The position numbers and the translations under genes are program-made. Positions 11,501 through 21,100 of a stretch of 64,000 nt of DNA are shown here, in pieces. The stretch lies in contig CAMLDO010000006.1 in assembly GCA_946478865.1 (NCBI GenBank), forward strand, positions 32,159-96,158, written 5' to 3'. The stretch is from an uncultured Methylobacillus sp. GTDB taxonomy: Bacteria; Pseudomonadota; Gammaproteobacteria; Burkholderiales; Methylophilaceae. The notes under the pieces are model-generated. The model did no database searches. It saw only the letters and a program-made list of their open reading frames with translations, and was not told where the DNA came from. Numbering within the stretch: position 1 is the stretch's first letter; each line of letters starts with the position of its first letter.

Positions 11501-13521
11501 GCGGAGAGTCCGCTGCGCTGTTCGATCAGATGATTCAGCAATTGCTCCACCGCCCACGCCACTTCACCCATGGCGGTCAGGCCGACCGTGCGTCCGCTGC
11601 CTTTCAGGGTATGGAAAGCGCGGCGAATCGTGACCAGCGCCTCGTGGTCGTCGGGCTGCGCGCGCAACTTCTGCATGCAGCTTACGATGGTCTCGTGCAC
11701 TTCGCCGGCCTCGGCGAGATAAACCTCCAGCAACTCCTCGTCCAGCGCCCGATCGACCAGAATATCGGGCTCGGCCGGGGCAATCGCCTGCACCTCGGCA
11801 ATTGCCGGAGGCGCTGCCGTGGCTGCGCTAAGCGCAAATTGCAAACGCTGGGGCAATGGATCGATGGCATGGCTTGCCTCGCTATCGCCCTGCAGCAGAC
11901 GGTCAAGATAAAAGCCCAGCGCACTGAGGCTTTCCGCCACCAGCTCGAACTCTTCCACCGTCACCTGAGCCGTCTGTTGCGCGAAACGCTCCACCATCGC
12001 ATGCGTTCCGTCGATCACTTCGGCCGCGACGGGCTGTTCGAGCATGCGGAATGCACCAGCCACTTGCTTGAACAATGGCGTCAAGGCAGCCAGTTGGTCG
12101 CGGGCTCCGGCGTCGCGGAAGAAATCGTCCAGCGTCTGTTCCACGCGCTGGAGATTGGCACGTATTTCGTCGGCCACCTGGGCCAGCACGGCCAGTGTTT
12201 CGTCCTGAGTAGCGGCAGGATGAGCGACCGGTGCATCCTCCGGGCTTGATTCCGATCCCGGCAGCATCGCCCGCATGGCAGCCGCCTGCGCCGCCGCGCC
12301 CTCAAGTGCGCTGGAGCGGGCTTTTCCGCTGGCGGCAAGCGCGCTTTCCAGCATCAATAACGTAGTCGCCATCTCGATGGAGAACATCGGATCGAGAGCC
12401 GTATCCGCTCCTGCCACTACCTGGGCGGATGCGGCAATATCCTCCAACGCCCGTTTCAATTCGGATTCGCCCGCTTCAGCCTTGTCCGCAAGCATATGCG
12501 ACTGTTCGAGGAAAGTACCTCGCTGATCAGCCTGGCCTGCAGACACCTGCATCCAGCACTCCTTGAGCGCAACAATGCCCGATCGCGCGGATTCGAGATT
12601 GGCATCCTGCAACGCGGTTGCTGGCTGCGCAGCAAGCATTTCTGCGTCGGACTGGCGGTATTTTTCCAGTTCGAACACCTGCTGAATCCTGCGCAGACGT
12701 TCGGTTACCGGCGCGGCGATGGCGGCGTAATAAAGTACATCGCGCAGCAGCCGGTTATTCGGCTTGGCATTGCCTTGTGCCAGATAGTGAATCTGGCGTT
12801 CGAGCTGCAATAACAGCTGACGGCAATTCTTGTCGAGCTGCACGGCTCCATGCGCGATCGCGTCGATCAATCCGACCGCCACCCACCACAGGGTCTTTTG
12901 CGACGGCAGCGCCTGGGCACGTTCTACCGCTTCGAGCGCATCCCGCATGCCCGACAGCAGGCTCTGATCGTCCAGCGCTTTCAGCCATTGCACCAGCAGC
13001 TTGCGGTATTTCTGGCCCTGCTCGTTGAGATAAACCGGAAGTTCCATGCCCTCGGGAATGAAATGCTCCAATCCCGAAGGGGCGCTGTTGAAGAGGTCAG
13101 GAAAGAAAAGCTCGCTTTCCTGCACCTGCTCGACCCCTTGTGCCACTTGCATGGCCTTGAACTCGGGGAACAGGCGCAGCGGGATATCCGGCGCGCCATC
13201 CGCAAGCGCCTGGATGTAGGTACGCAGGGACCGCAATGCGGCAGACAGTATCTCCGCGTTTTCTACAGCAGCGCTCGCCTGTCCCTTCTCCAGCGTGGCG
13301 GCCAGGCGCTCGGCCTCTTCGGCGAATCGCTGTACGCCTTCCAGCCCCACCATCGAGAGCGCGCCCGCGACCTGGTGAACGTAAGTCTGGCAAAAGCGCA
13401 GCGGCGAAGGATCGGCAGGCGCGGCGGCAAAGTCGGCGGTTTTCGCCAGCGCATCGTCCAGCGCGCGATCGATTTCGTCCTTGACCCAGCTCAGCGGACC
13501 AATATCAAATTCCAGGGACAC
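8509..13521 (-). CDS. pilL: Pil-Chp hybrid chemotaxis histidine kinase PilL/ChpA
   Basis: A 1670-residue CheA-like kinase. Three canonical Hpt phosphotransfer motifs are visible with phosphorylatable H637 (HTLKGSGRT), H812 (HTLGGVSRT) and H986 (HTLKGSARM), and earlier N-terminal Hpt-like helices lack the histidine. After these come the CheA dimerisation and HATPase regions (NAIAHGLE, DDGSGLDFDKI), a CheW-like domain, and a C-terminal receiver with phosphoacceptor D1599 (LLDIEMPRMDG). This matches ChpA/PilL of the type IV pilus chemosensory system, which passes surface or chemical signals to PilG and PilH. It is the last gene of pilGHIJL, starting 20 bp after pilJ. Pseudomonas ChpA is larger and has more Hpt domains. 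Confidence 0.93.
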   Translation of the reverse strand: MSLEFDIGPLSWVKDEIDRALDDALAKTADFAAAPADPSPLRFCQTYVHQVAGALSMVGLEGVQRFAEEAERLAATLEKGQASAAVENAEILSAALRSLRTYIQALADGAPDIPLRLFPEFKAMQVAQGVEQVQESELFFPDLFNSAPSGLEHFIPEGMELPVYLNEQGQKYRKLLVQWLKALDDQSLLSGMRDALEAVERAQALPSQKTLWWVAVGLIDAIAHGAVQLDKNCRQLLLQLERQIHYLAQGNAKPNNRLLRDVLYYAAIAAPVTERLRRIQQVFELEKYRQSDAEMLAAQPATALQDANLESARSGIVALKECWMQVSAGQADQRGTFLEQSHMLADKAEAGESELKRALEDIAASAQVVAGADTALDPMFSIEMATTLLMLESALAASGKARSSALEGAAAQAAAMRAMLPGSESSPEDAPVAHPAATQDETLAVLAQVADEIRANLQRVEQTLDDFFRDAGARDQLAALTPLFKQVAGAFRMLEQPVAAEVIDGTHAMVERFAQQTAQVTVEEFELVAESLSALGFYLDRLLQGDSEASHAIDPLPQRLQFALSAATAAPPAIAEVQAIAPAEPDILVDRALDEELLEVYLAEAGEVHETIVSCMQKLRAQPDDHEALVTIRRAFHTLKGSGRTVGLTAMGEVAWAVEQLLNHLIEQRSGLSAPVLDFIDSVSEQFQDWVRQLFTHGEVTLAPSVWKARADALLKPAAPVEEVAATPVVEPAPVAKPETVEPPAVETAASTEEKRPAADLVVIGGKHSVNRELFDIFMGEARANLGLLQELLAAAQAHAESAIPDIERPAHTLGGVSRTVGLTAISDLGGALEFWLEQIKPRFAGLSQEELHLFDQSTATLQSMLQKVENYRLPASAPWLCDALRALPASAEEVQATAEITLSESMLVEEGAAPVEPGTLTSDSVLDAVPSFVSNKDSGNIDRQLLEVFLEESNELMPLVGRQLRDWQGNPADTAPQQALQRALHTLKGSARMAGAMRMGDDLHDLETQVEKALAKGAPTVRSFTVFFKQYDAISEQLDELRHHAEAPAEVSLATAAADAEALAIADSLTVTPMMRVRSDAIDHLVNEAGEVSIARSRIERQMETFKSALLELTDSVIRLRTQLREAEIEAETQMQSRLTQLQEAHETFDPLEFDRYTRFQELTRMMAESVHDVATVQQGLMVNLNETEAALNEQSRMTKQLQQGLMRTRMVRFDTVSERLHRIVRQTSAELKKPAELEIQGEAVDIDRSVLEKMVGPLEHLLRNAIAHGLEDAKKRAQVKKPKVGHIGIQARQEGNEIILSLSDDGSGLDFDKIKAKAASLGLLNDAQLENPAELVSVIFEPGFSTSDNVTQVSGRGVGLDAVRAEIAVLGGRVEVASEAGQGSTFTIYLPLTLAVNQTVLVRIGEEEFLLPAPMVEQVQKIKQSALPSIEAAGQFTWAGRQYPLHHLSRLLGRSTQPEPQAYTPIMLLRSGTRRIALIVDEIRGNREIVVKNIGPQLAGMGSISGATVMGDGKVMLILNPIHMAFREALATEVAPSVAITEAPSLPTVLVVDDSLTMRKVISRLLAREGYHAVTAKDGVDALQQLESIEPEVILLDIEMPRMDGFELARAVRGNAKTARIPMIVISSRTADKHRAYAQEIGVNVYLGKPYQEEELLTHIAAFVDGKR

Positions 13522-13541
13522 GCGTCACCACCCGTTCGTCA

Positions 13542-15218
13542 TCAGGACAGCTTGAAGCCGGAAACGGAGGCGCGCAGTTCTTCCGCGAGCGTGGTCAGCT
13601 GGCCGATGGAGCCGGCGGTCTGGCGCGTGCCTTCGGTGGTCTGCGAGGTAATCGCCTGGATTTCCTGCATGAGCTGCGTCACCTTCTGCTCCATTTCGGT
13701 CTGCGCGCGCGTCGCCTGCGAAATCGAGGCGATCAGGCCGGCGAGGCTGGCCGTCACCTCGCCGATCTCGTTCAGCGCCTGGCCGGCGGCGTCGGACAGC
13801 TTGGCCCCTTCCACCACACCCTCGGTACTGCGCTCCATCGCGGAGACGGCGTCGTTGGTGTCCTGCTGAATGGTTTTCACGATTGCGCCGATCTGCTTGG
13901 TCGCTTCGGACGAGCGTTCCGCAAGGCGCTGCACTTCCTCGGCCACCACCGTGAAGCCGCGGCCGGCTTCGCCTGCGGAGGCCGCCTGAATCGCGGCGTT
14001 CAAGGCGAGAATGTTGGTTTGTTCGGTAATGTCCGAGATCAGCTCCACGATTTCACCGATCTCCTGCGAGCTTTCGCCCAGGCGCTTGATTCGCTTGGAA
14101 GTTTCCTGAATCTGCGCGCGAATGTCGTTCATGCCGGAAATCGTGTTCTGCACGGCCACTGCGCCTTGCGTAGCAGCTTGCAGCGAACGCTGCGCCACCT
14201 CGGCGGACTGATTGGCGTTGGCGGACACCTCGTGAATGGATTGTGCCATCTGCTGCACGGCGGTATCCGCATCGGAAATCTGCTGCGACTGCTTCTGCGC
14301 AGCGGCCAGGAGACGGGTCGTGACGCCCTGCGCCTCGGTCGAGGCTACCGTCACCTGCTCGGTCGCCCGGTTGATTTCCCCGACCAGGGTACGCAGGCTG
14401 TCGATGGTGTAGTTGATGGAGTCTGCAATCGCGCCGGTGATGCTTTCCGTCACCTCCGCCTCTACGGTAAGGTCGCCGTCGGCGAGGTCGCCCATTTCAT
14501 CCAGCAACCGCAGCACCGACTCCTGGTTGCGCAGGTTTTCCGCCTCGACCTGTTCAAAATGCTGCTGCGCTTCCTTCACCTGGCGTTTCCCCAGCATCAC
14601 CATCACGGCTACGGCGAGAATGATGAAGATTGCAGCCAGCACGACCCACACATGCGAAAACAGATCGCCTCGCACTGTCTTGAGCAGCGCATCGCCTTCC
14701 TGCGTCATGCGATCGCTGGCCGCGGCCACATCCAGCGCGACCACAGCAAGATTGACCCCGCTGGCAGGATTGGGACCGGAAAACTTGCTCTTCAGCTGCG
14801 CATCGACGGCTTCCCATTGCGTAGTCAAACGGTCAAGCACGGCCCCGCTCCCAGAGACGCCGAAAACGCCGCCGCTCTTCTGCAATGCCAACATCGCATC
14901 ACCTACCCGCCCGTGATTCAATTTGACACGTTCCGCGGCGTTGGGCAGACCAAGCGCGACCATTTGCAAGTCCTTGGCGATGCTCTGCATGCCTGACTGC
15001 ATGCGGGCGACATTTTCAAGGTAGGCGGCATCGTGCTCGCGTTTGAGCACATTGAGCGTCAGCGAAACGGCCGTGAGTATGCCGAATACCGTTACGAGCA
15101 CGATGGGGCCGCGAGTGGATGCTGTGCCGGAGGCGGATACGGATGCGGCCTTTCCGCGCGATAAGCCGCCCGCGATCTTCTGCCAGAAATTGCCTATGAG
15201 TGCCTTGTCCAACGCCAT
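13542..15218 (-). CDS. pilJ: Type IV pilus methyl-accepting chemoreceptor PilJ
   Basis: A 558-residue transducer. TM1 is at about 37-58, followed by a periplasmic sensor region of about 130 residues, TM2 at about 190-209, a HAMP-like linker and a long coiled coil. The cytoplasmic tip keeps the universally conserved hairpin ([15 protein letters not shown]). It signals through PilI and PilL to control twitching. The periplasmic domain shows regular helices as expected of a PilJ-type helical bundle. It is placed third in the pilGHIJL order, between pilI and pilL. Confidence 0.93.
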   Translation of the reverse strand: MALDKALIGNFWQKIAGGLSRGKAASVSASGTASTRGPIVLVTVFGILTAVSLTLNVLKREHDAAYLENVARMQSGMQSIAKDLQMVALGLPNAAERVKLNHGRVGDAMLALQKSGGVFGVSGSGAVLDRLTTQWEAVDAQLKSKFSGPNPASGVNLAVVALDVAAASDRMTQEGDALLKTVRGDLFSHVWVVLAAIFIILAVAVMVMLGKRQVKEAQQHFEQVEAENLRNQESVLRLLDEMGDLADGDLTVEAEVTESITGAIADSINYTIDSLRTLVGEINRATEQVTVASTEAQGVTTRLLAAAQKQSQQISDADTAVQQMAQSIHEVSANANQSAEVAQRSLQAATQGAVAVQNTISGMNDIRAQIQETSKRIKRLGESSQEIGEIVELISDITEQTNILALNAAIQAASAGEAGRGFTVVAEEVQRLAERSSEATKQIGAIVKTIQQDTNDAVSAMERSTEGVVEGAKLSDAAGQALNEIGEVTASLAGLIASISQATRAQTEMEQKVTQLMQEIQAITSQTTEGTRQTAGSIGQLTTLAEELRASVSGFKLS

Positions 15219-15260
15219 AACCTTCCCCTCAACCTCGTTTTGTACGGTTGCGCCCGCTTG

Positions 15261-15785
15261 CTAGCTTGACGCGATTTTCATGAATTCGGGCAATGCCAGT
15301 AATGCCTTGATGTCGATTTCCTGCCAGGTATCCCCGGCTGCATCGTGAAACACCCGTCCCCCGAGCCAGTGGCCGGGCATGGCTTCGTCTGCGCGCTCCT
15401 CCATCTGGTCGAGCGCGCGCAGACCCACGATGGCGCTAACCAGCAGCCCCGCATGCGCCTTGTATTTCTGATGGATCAACAGGATGCGGCTGGCAACGCC
15501 TATGGTCGTGGCCGAGCCCCCCGCAAACTGCGACAGGTCGCTGACGCCGTAGAGATTGCCCCGCACGTTGGCCATGCCGAGAAACCAGGATCTGCTGAGC
15601 GGAACCGGATGAACTTCGGGAACCGGCAGCACCTCGCTGATATCGTCGAGACGTACCAGCAACCTTCTGTCTCCGGCACGCACACCGAGACGATTGCGCG
15701 TGTTGGCATCAGCCGCACGCGTCTGGTCCTTGATGCGAACCAGGATGTCTTCCTGGTATTTGCGCAGGTCTAGGGTTCTGGCCAT
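15261..15785 (-). CDS. pilI: CheW-like adaptor PilI
   Basis: A 174-residue single CheW domain. It includes a LLVRLDDISEVLPVPEVHPVP start strand and a conserved GMANVRGNLYGVSDLSQF segment that binds receptor and kinase. It couples PilJ to PilL at the inner membrane. The start at 15785 follows pilH by 18 bp. Confidence 0.9.
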   Translation of the reverse strand: MARTLDLRKYQEDILVRIKDQTRAADANTRNRLGVRAGDRRLLVRLDDISEVLPVPEVHPVPLSRSWFLGMANVRGNLYGVSDLSQFAGGSATTIGVASRILLIHQKYKAHAGLLVSAIVGLRALDQMEERADEAMPGHWLGGRVFHDAAGDTWQEIDIKALLALPEFMKIASS

Positions 15786-15803
15786 GGAAAATCGTGATCC
15801 CGA

Positions 15804-16169
15804 TCAGCCCAGTGCCGCAATCTTGGCCAGCAGGTCGGCTTCGACCACCGGCTTGACCACGCATTCCTTGGCGCCTTGGCGCAACGCCCACACGCGGTCG
15901 GTCAGTTGCTCCTTGCCGGTGCAGACCAGCACCGGAATATGCGCGGTCTCAGGCGCCTTTGTCAGCGCACGCGTAGTCTGGAAGCCGTTCAGTCCGGGCA
16001 TGATGACGTCCATGAGCACGAGGTCGGGCAGTTCCACCTTGACGCGTTCAAGGGCCTCCTCGCCGCTTTCCGCCTGGCTGACGGTATAGCCGTTGCGCGT
16101 CAGTATCTCGTTGAGAAAAAAACGGTCGGTTGCAGAGTCGTCCACGATCATGATTTTGGTGATGGGCAT
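15804..16169 (-). CDS. pilH: Response regulator PilH
   Basis: A 121-residue stand-alone CheY-like receiver with the acid pocket (D10, D11), phosphoacceptor D54 in LMDVIMPG, and the conserved Lys in CVVKP. In Pseudomonas, PilH opposes PilG, acting on pilus retraction. Gene order and length match pilH. It starts 24 bp after pilG. Confidence 0.9.
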   Translation of the reverse strand: MPITKIMIVDDSATDRFFLNEILTRNGYTVSQAESGEEALERVKVELPDLVLMDVIMPGLNGFQTTRALTKAPETAHIPVLVCTGKEQLTDRVWALRQGAKECVVKPVVEADLLAKIAALG

Positions 16170-16193
16170 GCCGGCACTCTCGTTCTGGTTGAT

Positions 16194-16586
16194 CTATTTG
16201 TTGGCGGTATGGCGGGTCACCGCATCCAGCAGGCTGTCGGCGGTGAACGGTTTGGTCAGGTACTCATCGGAGCCGACCATGCGCCCGCGAGCGCGGTCGA
16301 ACAGGCCGTCCTTGCTGGACAGCATGATGACGGGGGTATTGCGGAAGCGTTCGTTTTTCTTGATGAGGGTGCAGGTCTGATAGCCGTCGAGGCGCGGCAT
16401 CATGATATCGACGAAGATCACGTCGGGAAGGTGGTCCGCGATCTTGGAAAGCGCGTCAAAGCCGTCTTCCGCGAGGATGATCTCGCAGCCGGCCTTGCCC
16501 AGAAAGATTTCGGCGCTGCGTCGGATGGTGCTGCTGTCGTCGATCACCATGACCTTCACGCCTGCGAGGCTGTTCGCCTTTTCCAC
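16194..16586 (-). CDS. pilG: Response regulator PilG
   Basis: A 130-residue CheY-like receiver with a short N-terminal extension, acid pocket VIDDSST, phosphoacceptor D60 (FVDIMMPRLDGYQ) and LTKPF lysine. PilG is the output regulator that promotes pilus extension. It is the first gene of the pilGHIJL operon, so the operon promoter should lie in the intergenic region above 16587. Confidence 0.92.
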   Translation of the reverse strand: MEKANSLAGVKVMVIDDSSTIRRSAEIFLGKAGCEIILAEDGFDALSKIADHLPDVIFVDIMMPRLDGYQTCTLIKKNERFRNTPVIMLSSKDGLFDRARGRMVGSDEYLTKPFTADSLLDAVTRHTANK

Positions 16587-16964
16587 CGTTGCTCCCCTTG
16601 TGTTTTTTTTGTGAACGACGCGATTCGTACGGCTGGGACGATACTGTGCGCCCCTGTTTGCGAGCCATTATGTCTGCGGGGCGAAAAATTATCCAGCGCC
16701 TTTCGTCCCGCTTTTACCGCCGTTTGTCGAGACGTTCCGCAAGCGCTGGATAAACTACACGATTCATATTGCTCCGGCAATTCGGTTGGGTTTAAACTCG
16801 CCGCACGCCCGGCTCCATAACAAGGGCAACGTAAGTATTACATTACGGATAACTCAGCCTAAGTTGTTGTTACATCGATGCGTTTCCTGCCGTCTTATTG
16901 AGACAGGCTCGCTGCGCCGACGATGACTTACGCCCGTTATCGAGAACAAGACTGGAACCCACAT
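16587..16964. other. Intergenic region between divergent pilG and the FIST gene
   Basis: A gap of about 375 bp expected to hold promoters for pilG (leftward) and the FIST gene (rightward). It contains a T8 tract (16608-16615) just upstream of pilG, a perfect spaced inverted repeat at 16689-16753, and an AT-richer stretch (16820-16875). No convincing -35/-10 pair or small gene is seen. If the longer FIST start at 16923 is used, the gap is about 335 bp. Confidence 0.5.
16689..16753. repeat. Spaced inverted repeat upstream of pilG
   Basis: TTATCCAGCGC at 16689-16699 is matched by its exact reverse complement GCGCTGGATAA at 16743-16753. The 11-bp arms are separated by 43 bp. The distance from pilG (about 100 bp) fits a pair of regulator sites or an RNA stem. 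Confidence 0.5.
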
Positions 16965-18128
16965 ATGCTGATCAAACAGGAAGCCGTCACCGGCAAGCAG
17001 GCACTCAAAGACCTTCCCAAGGCCTCGCCCTTGCCTTCCGCCAATCTGGTTCTGGTATTCGGCTCGGTCAAGCGCTTCGGCGAAGCCAAGCTGGCTGCAT
17101 CGATGAAGGAGCGCTACCCTTCCGCTCATATTATCGGCTGTACGACGGCAGGCGAAATCAGCGACGAAGGAGTGTTCGACGACAGCCTGCAAATCACCGC
17201 GGTCCAGTGGGAACGTACCACCATGCGCGTCGCCGACATGCGTGTCTCGGACATGAAAGGCTCGTTCCAGTCCGGCGCTACCCTGGCGGCCAGCCTCAAA
17301 GCAGATAACCTGCGCGCCGTCCTGGTGTTCTCCGACGGCCTGAGCGTCAACGGCACGGAAGTGCTCAAGGGCTTCCAGAGCGTGATCGGGAACGAGATTC
17401 CCATCGTAGGCGGTATGGCCGGCGACAATGCGGCTTTTACCCGCACCCTGCTGCTGCACAACGACACCGTCAGCGACCACCTCGTGATCGCAATCGGCCT
17501 GTACGGCAACCACCTCGTCACGGCCAGCGGCGCATTAGGCGGCTGGAAGCCATATGGCCCGCCGCGCAAGGTCACGCGCTCGGACAAGAACGTGGTTTAT
17601 GAAATGGATGGCAAACCCGCGCTGCCGCTGTATCGCATGTACATCGGCGAGCACTATGCCAAGGGACTGCCCGGCACGGGCCTCAAGTTCCCGTTCGCCA
17701 TCGTCGGCGAAGGCGGCCGTAACGTGGAAACCGTGCGTACGCTGCTGAGTATCGACCCCGCCAACAACAGCCTCACCTTTGCCGGTGACGTGCCGGAAGG
17801 CGAAACCATCCGCCTGTGCCAGACCACGCACGATCGTCTCGTGGAAGGTGCCGGCGGCGCGGCCAAGATGGTCGCGGAATCGCTGCCGCCGCAAGCGATC
17901 AATGCGCCGGGCCTCGCCATCTGCGTGAGCTGCGTGGGCCGCAAGCTGGTGATGGCGGAACAGATTGCAGACGAAATCCGCATCGTCAAAAGCACGCTGG
18001 GTGGACAGGCAGCGATTACCGGCTTCTATTCCAACGGCGAATTCTGTCCGACCTCCAGCGCCGACCAGAGCGTGCTGCACAACCAGACCATGACCATCGG
18101 CTATCTCACCGAGGACATGGCAGCCTAA
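16965..18128 (+). CDS. FIST-domain sensory protein (FIST_N + FIST_C)
   Basis: A 387-residue soluble protein. The N-terminal half matches FIST_N (GCTTAGEIS near residue 47 and VGGMAGDNA further on). The C-terminal half matches FIST_C, with a small-molecule-binding-like cysteine region (ICVSCVGRKL). FIST proteins are predicted sensors for small ligands such as amino acids, often linked to chemotaxis or c-di-GMP systems. I prefer the ATG at 16965, which has a GGAA-type ribosome site. An upstream ATG at 16923 adds 14 residues but has no ribosome site. It is divergent from pilG and convergent with hrpA, so it is monocistronic. Confidence 0.88.
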   Translation: MLIKQEAVTGKQALKDLPKASPLPSANLVLVFGSVKRFGEAKLAASMKERYPSAHIIGCTTAGEISDEGVFDDSLQITAVQWERTTMRVADMRVSDMKGSFQSGATLAASLKADNLRAVLVFSDGLSVNGTEVLKGFQSVIGNEIPIVGGMAGDNAAFTRTLLLHNDTVSDHLVIAIGLYGNHLVTASGALGGWKPYGPPRKVTRSDKNVVYEMDGKPALPLYRMYIGEHYAKGLPGTGLKFPFAIVGEGGRNVETVRTLLSIDPANNSLTFAGDVPEGETIRLCQTTHDRLVEGAGGAAKMVAESLPPQAINAPGLAICVSCVGRKLVMAEQIADEIRIVKSTLGGQAAITGFYSNGEFCPTSSADQSVLHNQTMTIGYLTEDMAA

Positions 18129-18149
18129 GCACTTGCACGGGCGGAACGG

Positions 18150-21100
18150 CTACGGCAGTTCCGCCCAGATTTTCTCCAGCCGCTTCACCGACACCGGGAA
18201 CGGCGTCTTCAATTCCTGCGCGAACAACGACACGCGCAACTCCTCGATCAGCCAGCGGAAATCCTCCAGCGCCTCGCTCGCGCCCTCGGCCTTGCGTTCG
18301 GCAATGACGCGCGTTTCCCAGCGCTGCCATAGTTCCTGCACCGCCTGCGCGCTGCGGGTATCGCGCTCGACGCTGCTGGGATATTTTTCCAGACGCATGC
18401 GCAGTGCCTTCAGATAGCGCGGGATGTGCTGCAGGCGCTCCCATGGCGTCGTACTGAAAAAACGCTTGGGCAGCAGGCGTGCGTATTGATCTTCCACCTC
18501 GCGCTTCACTCGCGACATCGCAGGTGGCAGGCCGTTAAGCTTTTGCGCGAGCGGCTGCACCTCGGCGGCGATGGCTTGCGCGAGGCGTCCCGCGCCCTCC
18601 ACTACGGCCGGCAAACGCGTCCGGGCACGCGCCTTGAGCGCCATGAAGTCGGCGTTGCTGCGCGGCAGCTCGTCCTCGCCGATGAATGCACGGTCGGCGA
18701 TCGCGGTCAGCATGTCCTCGCGCAGATCGTCCGGATTCATGATGTTGCGCAGCAGCATCGCGTACTGGTTGAAGCCGGGCAGGCCTTTTTCCAGCTGCTT
18801 CATCTGCTCCTTGAGCTCGAAGCGCATAAGCCGGCGCACGCCCTTGCGGTGCGATTCCAGCGCGGCGGCTTCGGTATCGAACAGCTTGACCGCGACGCTG
18901 TCGCCACTGTCTTCCAGCGCCGGATAGCCGGTCATCTGGCGGTTGTTGCGGGTGAAATCCAGTTTCTTCGGCAGATCGCCGAAGTCCCACTGCTTGAGAC
19001 CGGTCTTTTCGATATCCGGCTGGCCGCTGCGGAAGGTGAGCTGCGCCGCTTGGCCGAGCTGATTTTTCAGCGCCAGCCAGTCGCGTCCCATCGCCAGCTC
19101 GCGACCGGCGTCGTCAATCACGCGGAAATTCATGAGCAGATGCGGCGGGATGGGCTCCGCCCATTCGCTCGCGGACAACTTCAGCCCAGTGCGCTGGCGA
19201 ATGTATTCGGCCACCGCCTCCAGCAGCCTGCCCTCGCCCATCTTCGCCTTTTCAAGAAAACCTGTGACGAAGTCGGGCACCGGCACGCATACGCGGCGTA
19301 TGGTCTTGGGTAAGGATTTGATCAAGTGCGTGATTTTCTCGCGGATCATGCCCGGCACCAGCCATTCGGCCTGCGTCGGGTCGAGCTGGTTCAATAGCGC
19401 CAGCGGGATGGTCGCGGTCACGCCGTCGAGCGGATGTCCCGGCTCGAAACGGTACTTGAGCGGTACTTGCGTACCGTCGAGATCGAAAGTCTCCGGGAAC
19501 TGTGCCTCAGTCACGCTGCTCGCCGCATGGCGCATAAGATCGTCGCGCGTCAGGTACAGCAGTTTCGGGTTTTCCTTCTCCGCATCCTGCCGCCATTTCT
19601 CGAAACCGGCGCCATTGACGATGCCTTCGGGAATACGCGCGTCGTAGAACGCGAACAGTGCATGCTCGTCCACCAGCACGTCCTGACGGCGGGCCTTGTG
19701 CTCAAGTTCCTCAATCTCCTGCATCAGGCGCTGGTTAGCCGCGAAGAAGGGTGCGCGCGTGTCGAATTCCATGTTCGCCAGCGCCTCGCGGATGAAGATC
19801 TCACGCGATTCCACCGGATCGATCGGACCGTAGTGCACGCGCCGCTTGGGCACGATAGTGAGGCCGTACAGGCTGACGCGCTCCCACGCCACCACCTGCG
19901 CTGGCTTGCGATCCCAGCGCGGGTCGCTGTAATGGCTCTGTGTCAGGCCACGTGCCAGCGGTTCGATCCAGTCGGGATTGATATCGGCCACGCCACGCGC
20001 ATAGAGCTTGGCGGTTTCCATGAGCTCGGCCGCCATCACCCATTTCGGACGGCGTTTCTTGAGCGATGAGCCGGGCGCGACATGGAAACGGATGCCGCGC
20101 GCGCCGAGGTAACTCTCAGCCTCGCCGTCCTTGAAACCGATATTGCCCAGCAAACCTGCGAGTAATGCGCGGTGAATCTGGTCGTAGCCCGCTTCCTGCT
20201 CGTTCGGCTTCAACTCCATATCGGCAACGATGCCGGCCAGCTGGCCGTGTAGCTCGCGCCATTCTTTCAAGCGCAGAAAAGACAGGAAATTCTGGTGGCA
20301 CTTGTTCAACAAATCGCGATTCGACTTCTTATGCTTGAGCGCATCGTCGTAGAATTCCCACAGCTTGAGGAAACCCATGAAATCCGAGCGCTCGTCGGCA
20401 AACTTGGCATGCGCCTGGTCGGCCGCCTCGCGCTTGTCCATCGGTCGTTCGCGCGGGTCCTGGATAGCCAGCGCAGAACCGATGATCAGGATTTCTTTCA
20501 GGCAGTTCTCGCGCTTGGCGGCGAGGATCATGCGGCCGATGCGCGGGTCCAGCGGCAGCTTGGCGAGTTGCTGGCCGACCTCGGTGATGCGGCGGTTTTC
20601 GTCCACCGCACCGAGCTCCTGCAACAACTGATAGCCGTCGGCGATCAGGCGCGAATACGGCGCCTCGATGAATGGGAATTCGGCCACATCGCCCAGCTTG
20701 AGCGATGCCATGCGCAGGATCACCGACGCAAGCGAGGAACGCAGGATTTCGGGGTCGGTGAACTCCGAGCGGTTATTGAAATCCTCTTCCGAGTACAAGC
20801 GCACGCAGATGCCGTTGGACACCCGGCCGCAACGGCCTGCGCGCTGGCGCGCCGCTGCCTGCGAAATCTTCTCAATTTGCAATTGCTCGACCTTGGCGCG
20901 GGCGCTGTAGCGGTTGACGCGCGCCAAACCGGTGTCGATCACGTACTTGATGCCAGGCACGGTGAGCGAAGTCTCGGCGACGTTGGTCGCGAGCACGATG
21001 CGGCGTCCGCCTGAGGGACGGAACACCTTTTGCTGATCCTCAATCGACAATCGCGCAAACAATGGCAGGATTTCCGCGCCCTTGGGATGATGTTTTCTGA

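Noticed and set aside
8947..12249. A 1100-codon open frame on the plus strand inside pilL
   Set aside because: It is antisense to a clear CheA-like kinase with all family motifs. High-GC codon bias leaves stop-free shadow frames, and its translation shows no recognisable domain.
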